From assembly GCA_012932295.1 (NCBI GenBank), contig JAAONU010000011.1:41418352-41482351 (forward strand): a stretch of DNA of 64,000 nucleotides. The letters run 5' to 3'. This document shows, one piece after another, positions 50,531 to 63,295 of this stretch (position 1 is the first letter of the stretch; every line of letters begins with the position of its first letter). Origin of the DNA: Cyclina sinensis (lineage: Eukaryota > Mollusca > Bivalvia > Venerida > Veneridae). A program made the translations under genes and the position numbers. The notes under the pieces were generated by a model that had not been told where the DNA came from, searched no databases, and saw only the letters and a list, made by a program, of their open reading frames with translations.

Positions 50531-53500
50531 TTTATCAGGCGGCAAACATTCTGTTATATCAATAACAGTTTATATACAGGTAGTTTTGATATCGTTTTGC
50601 AGTGCATTTTCTCGAGATTCCCAATATCTTGATAATATCTGTTTGTTTTCTTAAACAGCACCTTTGGGCAAAGTAAATTCATACATTGTAACAATTTGTA
50701 TCATACATATTGTCCTATATTCTATAGGTTCCAGTATGAAACATTATTTTCAGCAAGTTTTAAGACAACACAATAGATCAGAGTTAGCACTAAACACACA
50801 GTATCAATTAGTCTACATAAAGACGATCCAAGATGAGCCAAAACTTGGCATTAAGTAATAATAAATGAGAACTGTCATACTTACATATTATTCAGCATAA
50901 TCTTTGTACTTTTGGTAGACAATCATGTGTGCACCTGAAATTATCTGCTGATGTTAATACATGTATACACGTTTATTATATAATGCGCAACTGTTTACAA
51001 AGACAATATCAAAAATCCCATAGCTTCACACAAATTCGTTTTTTCTGCTGTTTCATGCTTACATTAATTAAGACAAATTAGAAACTTGGCTTCGTTTGAA
51101 ATGGAACAGTTAGGAATGTAGCTAATGATAATTATATTTGTTAAATCATGCTTATCTTAAACATGTTTTTTTTTCAATTTTATACTGCTTAAATAGATAA
51201 AAAAACAAACTTAAAAACTCTTTCTTCAATGTGATTTAAGCATTTACAATCATTTAGCAGAACTTGCAACAGAAAGTGTTTGGAATCAAGCTGGGCTCCT
51301 AGAACTAAATTAATCGACATAAAATTGACAGTTGTTTGAACATCTCACAATATCGACCAAGTGTTGAACGAAATGATAACGAAGAAATCTATAGATATAT
51401 ATCGTTTGTTTCTAGAAAAAAACCTTCTGATTAATAAAGCATACAGAAGCATCGAAATGGTGTCAATATTTAGCAAAGTTTTAATGAAGTACTTTCCCAA
51501 CGGGCAAATATTAAGCAAGAAGCTTGAAAATAATTAAACACAAATAATTAAATCTTGAAGGGTTGTATATTTTTCATGACTGATCTTATCGGGTTTCCTC
51601 GAAGTGTTTATATTTTTTGTTATTTTTTCTTCTGATTTTTAATCACCTGTATTACGGAGAACGTGTCTATTTTCATTTCTTTAGTTACATACATTATGAT
51701 ACATGCTGTTTATTTAGTTTGTAAATTACGAAAACCCTGATATATTTTAATTCATGTAATAACACATGAGCCAATTGGCATTTTCTATTTGAAATCTCCA
51801 GATTGATTGGAAATATTCCCTTAAAAAGGGAATATTTTTTTTTACAAATCTGAGTCATTCATTGTTTATTCGATTTATTTTCTGTATATTTTTCTATAAG
51901 CGAACTGATTATTGTTTGTTTAGTTATAAAGAAATCAGAAATATTCTAGTTTATTTTCCCTAAAATTATGCTTAATCTGTTTTAGTTCCCGCATTAATAT
52001 TTCGTAAATATTTGATTCAATCGTTTATGAAACTAAGTCTATTAAGGCATTTCATACCTGTCATTTTGAATATTATAAAGTAATCTTTTTAAGGCAAAAA
52101 TAAATGCATGTGTTTAAATGCAATACTAATAAGACACCTGTTTGTCTCGTGTTTTGACTAACTCACCTGCTAAAATGTTCTGTTTTGAATTGAAATATGT
52201 TTTTTCTCCTAATACTCTGTGCTTAAAGCGACTAACAGAATTTGGGGGGTGGGGGTTCTTTAAAATAAACGAGAAATTAATATACTATAAAAAAAAATTA
52301 TGCTTCTATACATTATGAAAACTGTAGAAAAAGAATTTGATTCTAACAGGATTCAAACCCATACCCTTCAGGTCAGTCAAATTAGGAGCAGCGACCTAGA
52401 CCATTGAGCCAGAATGGAATGTTCTTTACAATTGTCAAAATTAACAATACAAAGTACCTACCCCGTGACTAACGGTGTAACGTTATTACCGATAAAAATA
52501 TGAAAAGCTTCATTTTATGATATGTTTCTGTATCAACAACTGTGACAGAAATTTATTTAAGATATATTCTTCAAAACTATATGCAGAATTTTATAGATTT
52601 ACATACATAAACATTTTCTTTTTTATGCATCGTCGGCACATCTGTGAGTCTGTCGCTTGAATTTATCTTTTGTTTCGTTTTTTTTTATTCTGCCTTAGCT
52701 CCATAATTGCCTTCTCAAATACTTTTAACAGGTAAGCACAATAACATTCTTTATATTACATACTTTAGCCAAAAAATGAATAAGCTTTATTCATAATTGT
52801 AAGTGGAATGTTATGTTAACAGGAAATAACATTGCCCCACACGATGTGTTTTTTACGACCTTCAGTAATTGTTTCAAAATGTCTTTATCAATGGTGTTTC
52901 AAACGGTTATGCTCATCTGAGTCAACTGCGCTGTATTTTGCCAATAATCAGCTATTGCCAAAGATAACTATATATTGAAATTGCTGAGACAGGTTTTAGA
53001 AAATAGTTCTGAAACCACCTTAACCAATGTATCAAAACAGTTCCTGTCAGAATGTTCGCATATTTTTAACATATCCATATCGCTCTTTAACATGTTATGA
53101 ACACGAGTGTCAATACTGATATCTCAGACGGTCAATACTATTAAATGAATATTCTTATCATAAACACATAAACATTTAAGATATAAAAAATTAAAGTCTA
53201 TCACAGAAACCCCTTCATTATAAATAATAGTTAATTTTTTTAAAAGCGAATATTTATTTTAAATGTATAGTTTTTGTTGACAAGATTTATGACTCTATAC
53301 CAGAGTCTCTCCATTACGGGAGAAATTTATATTTTGATTGGAAGTATATGTAACGTTATGTCAGCCCGACAAAAGCATCAACTTGATAGTTTCAAATATT
53401 ACTCTTTGTGGGAAGGCATGGGAAAATTGCCATCTCTTAAATGATCGTTGTTTCTGTGAACAAAACACGAGCAACTAACAATTCAATCTAGGACTAAATC

Positions 53501-54981
53501 ATTAAGGGAATAACCGACACTGAATATCCGCAGTTTTGCTTCCGATTGCAATGTACCTTTGTTCTGTGGAATCACATTTTGTGTTTACCCGCACAAAGAT
53601 AAAATCATTTACCCTTGATTTTAAGTTTATTACCGGATAAGGCAGGCAGGAAAACATGCAAACTTATGTATCTATCAGCTTTTAAGTGCATACAGTGCAT
53701 TTAAAGACCTGTTCGCGTGTTTATTCTCAACAATCATAACATTCTGACCTTTAACAAATGTACTGAAACGTGAGACTGGGGTTTTTCGTAAACATCTTTT
53801 TTATTTAAACACATTTTAAAACCAAGAAATACTTGTACTTCTGTTGTCATGCAAAACATAGAGGTATTTTTTCGAATACTAGTTGAACCGTAACCCAGAA
53901 AAATTCTCTAGCCCCGAGATGGTTTTAAATCAATCGGTACATACTATCATGACGCCTTAAATGCCAGATGACATGCAAGGGAGTAGAAAATCCGTATTAT
54001 ACCTCTGCTATCTAACTTACAACGCTTTATGTTAAAACATTCTTCATAACTATTAAAAAGATTGTAATGTTCGAGGATCTTTTTTTATACCAGAGATTCA
54101 TACAAGATATAGAAAGATGAGCTTTGCCTACTTACTTAACATGGCCAAATGGTTAAAATAAAAATCCAGGTAGTTGGAACTGCATTTACCGTTTTTCTGA
54201 AAAAATTAATCATTATATGCCTTTTTTTTAAATAAGTCAATATTATTCCTAATCAAAACTGACTAAACCCAATGCGTACATACAGATATCAGCAAATAAC
54301 TTAAGTATATAAAATAATGACTGATGCTGATGCATGAATTAATTCCTCCTAGAGGAAAGGAATATTGAAAATTCAGTTCTTAAATTACGTTCACCATGCC
54401 TTCTGATAATAGATAACAGTCGAATGTTACTAGCAACAGTCTACTGAATCAGAATAAGAAATAACTCTTTTCTTGAAACAATTTACGAAGCATTGACAAT
54501 GAAGTACAGTTTGTTATTCATACAGTTGAAACCAATTATATTATTTTAGTCCATCACAATTACTCTTATTCATTAACTTTTCTTAGACCAATTTTGACAT
54601 TGTTTTTATGTAACCTTTGCCATCTAAACAACTGGATCAATATGTCGCCATGTTGGATTTCCCTGCACTATTTTCTTAAATAAGTACATGATAAAGATGC
54701 GCTATAAATAGTACCACTACGTCCTATTTGAGGAAGACCGGAAATGACAAGGACGTGTGAATGGTACTTGTACGACATAAAGAGGGTTTTAGAAAGCACA
54801 TCTTTATCTTGATCTAGCAAATGTATAATTCAAAAGTGTTTTTTTTCTCGTTTAAGAAGCTACTTTTTGTATTGTATCAGTGTTACGTTGTTTTAAAATT
54901 ATTTAGTAAACTAGTTCTATACTATAATCATTTCTCTGATATTTGATATCGGCTTTGTTAAGTGTAATTCTACTTCTGTAT
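50531..54981. other. No gene seen outside the TTAA element copy
   Basis: AT-rich. A possible short hairpin at about 51817-51838 ('aaatattccctt' and 'aagggaatattt', with an 'aaa' centre) is followed by a T run. It is the only structure I noted besides the element at 52223-52660. Confidence 0.5.
52223..52660 (-). mobile_element. TTAA-flanked inverted-repeat element with tRNA-like core, copy 3 (inverted)
   Basis: The same element on the minus strand. Its left edge reads 'ttaaagcgactaacag' and its right edge 'tgagtctgtcgcttga', so one TTAA has decayed. The tRNA-like core is at 52346-52412 on the minus strand, with A box 'tggctcaatggt' and B box 'gggtttgaatcc'. The opposite orientation to copies 1 and 2, 2 kb from copy 2, argues for independent insertion. 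Confidence 0.75.
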
Positions 54982-55033
54982 TTTTAATGCAAGTATTTAA
55001 TGCAAGTATTTAATGCAAGTATTTAATGCAAGT
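54982..55033 (+). repeat. 13-bp minisatellite, four units
   Basis: The unit 'atttaatgcaagt' is present four times, the last three exact. Confidence 0.95.
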
Positions 55034-57390
55034 AAATAGATTTAGTTATATTACTGTACAACTTCTTCAGTCGCACTAGAGGAACATAAATAAAAGTAAC
55101 CAATAGGTAATTTTCTGTTACTCTATTATTACAGAACAAATTACAATAATCCATTAAACTGGATCTAAAGTTTTTAAAGAAGGTAAAATCAACAGTTTGA
55201 TATCATGCATGGACTATTCAAAAAGACTTTTATAATAAATGCTATGCTTTGGAGGAACAGTAAATTTGGCAACATCTGAAATCAGTGTTAAAGATATTGC
55301 CTAAATTCAATGCTCACCATGCATTTCATTTCTGGTGCGCTCTGAGAAATAGTACATACTAAATAAAACCATCTCTTTACGAAGACCTTGTCTAAATGCA
55401 CTCGTGGGATTCAATAAGAATAAACATAGTAAGAAATGTCTTTGACAATATTCATAAACTATTTCAGTCAGAAAAGTCTGATAATCGAAATTATTCAGTT
55501 TATTACCCAGAAGACAGATCTTCATTTGTTTGCCTAACAGCTTTATGTAGTTTTCATGCAATATTGCACAATATTTCATTCTTCATAAGTGATTTGGTAA
55601 CATATAAATAAGAATTCTGAAAGCAATGATTCGGCGAACTGTTTCCCTTTAAGATAAGTTATAGATGCCTGTTAGAGTTATTGCGGTTTCTTCCCGACAT
55701 TTATTCCATTAGTTTTCTTTTGATATACTTAAGAATGACAACAGGGTAGGTTTTGATATCAAAGTCCATTAACTGTTTGATTCTCAGAGAGAGAAAATAC
55801 TAAATATATCGCGGGCGAATAACAGTGCTTTTATCTTAGTCAGAAAGTCCTTGAGAATTTTTCTACAACCAACAGATTTTTAATTTGTAACCATTTCCTT
55901 AAAAAGAGTTCTCACTTCATATTTCCGACCGAGAAGGTAATTAAATATTTACCGGTTACCTTGTACCTGACACTCCCAAACTTCCAATGACCAAATACGC
56001 TTAAATTATGTACTGTGTTAAAAAGCAGCTGGAACTGATTATCAAATTCATCCGGTTGTTTTTGTTTTTTCTCTTTTTGTTTTTTGTATGTGAATCTCAA
56101 CAGAGCAAAAACGTTTTACTGTATGTCATATTATAAAATAGTCAATTTCGATAACTTTGATAATGCGTGGTTATTTTCGTTCAATTTCACATTTAGGAAA
56201 TGGATAAAGAAGTTACTAAGAACAAATACACTCATATTTATAGATCAAGGAAACGCAAGAAGGCACTGCTAAAAAAGTTACTTACATATTTATCCCTACA
56301 AATTGAGCTGAAGGCATAATGCCATTTATATGATAAAATAGAAAGCTATAAATTTTGGCTCCTTTTTTCCTGTTGAAAACATAGATCTTTTCCTCAGGCT
56401 TACTACAGTATTCACAACGTCAAAAACAATTTGTACATAGACTTCATATTTATAAAAACGTATCCTTTTAAGCCCCTATGTCTATATCCTAGCCAAATAA
56501 ACGAGTCTTCATAGTTTCATGTTATGCATTCTCTTATTGTTACCTAATAATTGGTATTTACTTGTAACAAAAGAAAAACTGTATCATTACTTCATTTTTA
56601 AAAAAATACGATACTTACAACGCACTTCCAGCAAAACTTTCGTTTTCAAGCATACTATGTAATCCCAAACGGTTTGGCCAAACAAATGTTACTATCACTT
56701 TTCTACAGCTTACTATTGAAGGCTATTTCGACAAAGTGTGTCAAGCTATTGTTTTATTTTGGGCTATGATAATACGATGAAATCCCATAAAAAAGCCGGA
56801 ATGACCTGCTTGACAAAAACCGGAAATGAAGAGGAGATACACAGAGTGGTTTTATAACCTATTAAATTTATGCGGGAACCATTTTCAAACAAATGTATTT
56901 TGGATGTTGCGTTGAAGTTCCATGTTAATATTTTGTTGTAAAAGTATATCTATACTTGATGCTACAGCAACTTTTATTTACTTTTATTTTCAATTACAAT
57001 AATTTTTGTCACCATCCCATTTTTGTTTTACGATACGCCTCGAGTGTCTTTTAAGTGAGGTGTTATTGTTCAAGGGCGTAGGCCGTGGTTTGCTATCAGT
57101 TTTCCGAGGTTATGAAATTCTCATATTGACCGAACCTAAAACACAGGGATTGTTTCATTATTTAATTGACCACGAGGTTTCAAGTTTAATAGCATTCATT
57201 AAAAAATGCTAACGTTTCCTTTCACTGTGACCATATTTACTTTAATTTTCCAGTGAACGCCACTTAGTTTTACGCTGCTTGTTTAAGATAAAATATATTA
57301 TTATGATTGTTCTTATTATTATTATCTTATCTAGTCATTTTTTAATGTATTTATCAAAGTTATTCCTCTTCTTCCTTATTTCCTGCTTGT

Positions 57391-57416
57391 TATCATCATC
57401 ATCGTCATCATCATCA
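57391..57416. repeat. (ATC)n microsatellite, slightly interrupted
   Basis: 'tatcatcatcatcgtcatca' and following repeats, with a weaker continuation to about 57440. Confidence 0.9.
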
Positions 57417-59739
57417 CTGTAATCATCGTCATAATCATTAGTATTAATATATTTTATTCAAAACATTATTAATATAAATTAATTCAGTTTGTCACACCTT
57501 GAAACTTCCCAATTGATATGTATGTGTTGCGTTTCAGAAAAACAGTATGGATTCCGGTTTGTTTATAAAAATAGACATAAAATGTTTCCATCTTTCATGA
57601 AATCTTTCATCGTATTTATCTGTAATTTACTTCTTGACCTCGGCAGCTTAATCACATCAATTGTATCGTTGTTTTGATTAATGTCATAACACTTATCATA
57701 ATATTTAATTGATGAGACTATTATCCACACGGATGCCCGATAATCTTTGCTTTGATAGCACGATAACGTCTACCATCATAAAATCCTAGATACATTTTCT
57801 TTTCAAGATAAGCAATAACTCTTTCTGCCTGTTGGAATAAATTCCAGAACAGTCAGAACATAGCGCAAAAGTACAATACAATGCCCTAAAAGTGAAGAAA
57901 TGATGTAGAAAATTGAAGCAGTATGTTATATTACAGTCGATCAATTTTGATGATAGTAGAACGAAAAGGGACAAAATCTCAAGCAAGGCCTTTAAAGAGA
58001 TTACTTCAGTAAAACATACACGAGCATACCGTATATGTTACTGAACATTCAAATTTTCTATGACAGATTCAAAACAGTACAGACCAAAATATTTTGCCAA
58101 CACTTTTCGTCAAAAAGATTCAAGAAATGCAGTTCGAAAACAGTCACGAAATTTCAGCAATGTCTTTGAAGAAAAATCACCTAAAGATTGTCTTCTGCCC
58201 CACTGAGACTGGATTGAGGTTCCGTAAAAAAGCCAAATTCTTAACTCCTTATCATTAAACGTCTTGGCGTACTTACTTCAGAAGTCGATATTGCAAATGG
58301 TGTTAGATGATATTTTGCGGAATGATAGCCGTGGACATAAAAACATCTATATGACCATAATCTCTGGAAACTGTCATCTGCTGAAATTGTCATGAGTCTG
58401 CTAAGGAAAAAAGGTAAAATAATAGACATGAGAAATGAGTGTGTCCTTTTTATGATAAGAACTCGAGTCTGGTCGTTAAAATCACATCATCTAGAATTAC
58501 TTCTTTATTTATCACATATTGCAGCCATAACTCCAGATAAACTGTTATCTCAGCAGCCTCTGTAACCTTTCATTTCATACTTCAATAACCTTTCTAATGT
58601 ATTTGGCACTTAGGTCACATACAAAATATATTTAACTTTTTTTCATGGAAATAATATTTTCTCTCGTTAGTAGTATGAATGGAGTAAAATGCTTATTTTA
58701 ATTAGGCATTTCGTCTAATATATTCTTAAAACATAAATTGTGGAAAACTTATGACATCGTCAGAATTGTTTAAATACTAAAACAATGCTTTTGCTACGCG
58801 ATATTTTTGTGCATTTATAAAAATTTCATCTAAAATCAAATAGGCAGGATATATTCGGATTAAAGTCAGTGATTAAAGAGGACTGTTAGGAAGCAGTCAC
58901 TGGGTAGAATTGCAAGGATTTCTTTTCCAATCGATGTTAAAGAAATTTGATTTGAAATAAACATAAATAAAGTAAGAAGCGACGCCGCATGGAATACTTC
59001 TCGGTGATACTTTTCAAAACTTGTTTCAGCAGTTACTTTGATAACGCTTCAAATACCTATTCTTCTATCTCAAACAGATGTCTGACAAATTGTGCGATAT
59101 ACCAAATTTTTATTTATCAAATATGGTCAAGAAATAAGCTTTTTGTTGTAAAACAATCATATAATTGCTTCTTTCACTACATAATCACTCGGTTTTTGAC
59201 ACCTGTTGCAAACCGCTGTTTTACAGAAGTTAAAGAGAAATAATTATTTTGTAAGTAACAGTACAATATCTGTTGAATGTCCAGTATAAATTTTAATTAA
59301 GATGTGTCTCTTACTTTTGAATTGCATTTAAACTTATTTTCCTTCCTAGTTTCCTTGAATAACCGTATAGATAAATGAATAAATTTATGATAAATGGTAT
59401 AAATTAAAAACAAATCCTTGTCCAGTTGTTTCTACTTGTTCTGTTATTATGTTAAATCTTGAGCAAGGACTCACTTTACAATTTCAAAAGGAAAATATTA
59501 CAGCAAAGAAACACACATGTAAAAAAGACTAAAAATATAACCGATCAATTATACTGAATAAACATTAGATCATTAAACAGGTTTTGAAGGAAAACAGTTT
59601 ATTTTAAAGTGTATTGAAGTAATGAATGTTACATGTAAATGCTTTTAAAAACCAAAAATAAACTTGCCCTCGATTTCGTGTTTTTAAAATTAACAGCGAC
59701 TGTTTCACTTTTTCGTCATTAGTTGTGTACTTGTTTCAC

Positions 59740-59793
59740 TCAGTGCTGAACACCCAGTCAGTGCTGAACACCCACTCAGTGCTGAACACCCAC
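59740..59793 (+). repeat. 18-bp minisatellite, three units
   Basis: 'tcagtgctgaacacccag' repeated three times with one base change. In one frame it encodes a six-residue repeat (SVLNTH/Q), but the surrounding frame is short and unrecognised, so coding use is unlikely. Confidence 0.95.
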
Positions 59794-61437
59794 TTCATTA
59801 ATATTTTTTTATTTGAAAACAACACCAGGGTGATACAATTCATGATACTTGTTGCAAGCATTTTTCTCCAACAGGCATTACAACTCTTAACGGTTTTCTA
59901 CGATTCTTTTATTTAAAGGAAAATTTAATTCAGAAAACAAACCAAACACTGATCCGGCTGTCCTTTCAGAAATCGTAGTTAATCGCACATTTTCTTGCTT
60001 TTCAAATCTATCTTACGCTTGAACCTAAATTCTCCTTATTCAATATGGACATTTGCGGGACACTATTTTACTTCGACGACTGTGTGCTTATGTTGCAGGA
60101 AAGCAACAAATCAATAAGTGCCGACTCTAATTTGGCGAGAGGCATCAAAGATGTATTCCTAGCACAACTGTCATTTCTATTAACAACACATCTTCTTTAA
60201 TAGAGCCATTGAATGTAAAATCATCTTTGTTCTTTGCAGTGTTACTTCCTTTTGCATTTCAGGAAACATGTCATTACGCTGTGACATCATCCTTTATCAT
60301 GGATATAGGTTACACCTTTTCAACATGAAATATTAGTAAGTGGCCAGATAAGGTTAATAGAGGTACATTTGTGTGAAAGATAGCTTCGAAATGCAATGTT
60401 CTGCTAATTTCTGCTGTGCTTTCATATTCTTAGTAACAAAAATTATTATTGAAACTATAGTGACTGGAGACAAATAAGAGGCCTGTGCATAAACTGAATA
60501 CATAATTATTATTTTTTTATTGTTACTGGTCTTCTTCCCAAGACAAGAAGAAAATAACATCATATAGTATGAAGTAAAGTACTTTCAAGTGTTATTCTGG
60601 GAAATGTAATTTATCGAAACGTCCTTTGTCCTGTTTGATGTAAGTCATAAAATGAGATTTCGGTTTACAGAAATCCTACAACGCTTCATTATTTCCCAGA
60701 CGTCTAATATTGAATCACAACAGTTACCAATCTATTTTGAGCAAAAATAATAAACGTATAAAACTGTCCCATAAATCGGGTCGGGATGTCCTACTTGGCG
60801 CGATCAGTTAATAATGATAATGGGATATAGAAAGTGGTTTAATGTTGTAAACAGAACATCTTTATCTTAAATCATAATATTTTATTTTGTAGTTTCCGTT
60901 CCTTGAAGGGGAGGAAGTTGTTATTTGAAATATTTGTTACGAAATATTATACGCTCATCTTAAAATCTCCGTGGTAAACAATCTTAATTTTCGCATTTCA
61001 CTTTTTCTAATGTTACTGAGTAATTTCTAAACTGCGGGTGATAAAAATATTTCTAACACTTTCCGCAATTCGCCGACAATAAACAGGTGATATATCCTAT
61101 TCGTTATATCACGTCGAATACAAGCGCGCGCCAGCTGATGTCACTTCAAACTACTTTAGGATTCGATTTCTTTTTTTATAATTTTGTAAGTAAAATAAAT
61201 TATCTTCTTTGATGTTCATCTATGATAAAATTATAAATATTAGATTTTTTTGAGACGTAAATTTTGATAAGCCATAAATAACCTCGTTGTTTTTATTTTC
61301 ATGTGGGAAATGAATAGCAGTGTAAACGGAATACCCCGATAATAAACGCACAAACATTGCATAATAAGTAGTGCACATAAGTGTGCCCCTTATAACTATG
61401 TATATATGTTAAAATGGAAATAGGTTTTACAGTTTTC

Positions 61438-61570
61438 GTGATCTACTGTCGAATATATCACGGTTTCTTGTTCAGATGCGTAGTTATATAAACACTCAGG
61501 CCTAAGGCCTTCGTGATTAAATTACTACGCATCTGAACACGACACCGTGCTATATTTGACGGTAGGTCAC
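61438..61570. repeat. 133-bp palindrome (foldback element)
   Basis: Two arms of about 65 bases (61438-61502 and 61506-61570) are reverse complements at roughly 80%. The best stretch pairs 'tgttcagatgcgtagt' with 'actacgcatctgaaca'. The centre is 'aggcctaaggcct'. It would extrude as one long hairpin. Confidence 0.85.
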
Positions 61571-62759
61571 TCAAACTTAAAATCATTTTCTTAAATATAT
61601 TAAAGCTAAACAGTTTGAAACTTGTAGGAACCTGAAATAAAAACCAGCAATATTGTTTTATCTGCGACCTGCTTACTTGAACTTAATCATAATTTTGACA
61701 AATATAATAAATTAATTAAGTTCTGAAAATACAGATGATGAATCTGGTAATCATGGCCTCTTGATAAATGTGTACTCTGACATTTGCTATTTAAAAGAAT
61801 TACAAATACGTTTATTAAACCTAATCACAAGTTACGTGTGGGGTTAATTTTAATTTAATAAGAAAACTTGAAGCACATTTGGAATATCATTTATCATAAA
61901 ACAAATAAATACAACTGAAAGATAAGATGTAGACATTCCTGGCAATAAATCACTTACAGTTCAATTTTGATAGTTTATCGAAATAGGGAAAAAAACAACT
62001 AAAATATCGCTTAAATGTTTATAATGCTAGTACAAATAATTGCGATTTCAAATTATTTTTAAAGCTCACGACGGGCGGTTATCTAATTACTGATTGAACA
62101 CTGTTCGTGCCAGACTACCAAACGTAGAAAAGTAGCACCAAATCAATACTTTTGCCATATCGATGCATATAGGGGAAACATGAAAGTGTTGCTTTGTCTA
62201 AAACAGTTAACAATAGTGTAACTTAGTATTCTATTAACGACACCAACACATGCCGAGTGATTTACAGCGAATGAGACTACAATATAACGATTTTTTTCTT
62301 CTGCCATTGCAATTTGAAATTACATTTTGCAATCTCTCCTGGACACATGTTGTTACCCTTCATTTGAATGTAAATGCGCAGAAAAAATCGAAAAGGAATT
62401 ACTCGTATGGTGATTACTGGAATCGAACTGACCCGGGATTTTATTTTCGATAAATATAGAATTTATTTAGTAATACGTAGTAAATATTGTATGCATGTAT
62501 ATCTAGCTGCTATTTGATGTCTTATGCATTTCTTTCTTTTTTAAACAACTCTTGATATTGATTACACTTTTTACCTAGAATAAGGAATCGATTACGACAC
62601 AAAATGTCATGTTTTGAGAAGCCAAAACCAAATCCAACGATGACTTGTTGAGTAAAGTGTGCAAATGTAAACTGTTATAGAAATAACATAAAAACACTTT
62701 AATTTCGCATTAAATGACTATAAAACACAATTGAAAGTTATTATGAGGAGCACTGACAT

Positions 62760-63295
62760 TGGAGATCGAGATTCATTTTTGAGCTGAATTTCGAGACAGC
62801 TCTTGGATCAATTTTCATATCAGTTAAGTTAGTTTTGAGTTAGTTCTAATGTCGAACCAGGCTTTAGAACGATATTCGACTTAGACAACATAAATTTCGA
62901 GTATTTTTTCTAACTTAAATCAATATTCGCCTCAGTTCAAACTTATTTCCAACTTAATATCGATCTACGAGCTGGCTAGGAATTTGCTTCAGCTTGAAGC
63001 TCGTAATGACTAGTTTTGATATCGATCACTGAACTGGCTTGAAATTTGCCTCAGCTCCAAAATGGCTTTATCTTGAATATTGATTTCAGATCTAGCTCGA
63101 TATTCGCAAACGCTCGAAAATCTCTTTGTCATCAATATCGATCTTTATCGAAATTTGCCCTTTATCGAAATTCACTGTATCTTAGTCGAATAGCGATCTA
63201 AAATTATGTCAAAATTTGCCACTGCTCGTTATTCACTTTCACTGACTATCGATCTTAGAACTAGCTCGAGATTTGCATTACATCGAAATTCACAC
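62760..63295 (+). repeat. Degenerate tandem array, ~55-62 bp units
   Basis: Unit starts 'atatcgatct' or similar fall at about 62957, 63019, 63077, 63135, 63190 and 63246, and weaker units extend left to about 62760. Each unit holds a 'gagctggctcgaaatttgcc'-like block followed by a 'ctcgaaattcact'-like block. Strong divergence between units indicates an old array. No coding frame is kept. Confidence 0.75.

Larger units (their letters stand above)
54600..60900 (+). repeat. Three faint, diverged copies of one block (54690, 56750, 60770)
   Basis: 54690-54820 and 60750-60890 share 'gtccta.ttg' and a 'gtggttt...acatctttatctt' stretch in the same order. 56740-56860 shares 'ccggaaatga' with the first and 'gagtggtttta' with both. 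Divergence is high and boundaries cannot be placed. Confidence 0.3.
55034..61437. other. No recognised gene
   Basis: Short frames at 55396-55611, 57006-57212 and 58989-59243 have more mixed composition than most but no recognisable domain. The first contains an acceptor-like 'actatttcag' and could hold an exon. I would not call any of them. Confidence 0.45.

Noticed and set aside
57006..57212. 68-codon frame of mixed composition
   Set aside because: No ATG-based start with context, no splice support, no recognisable motif.
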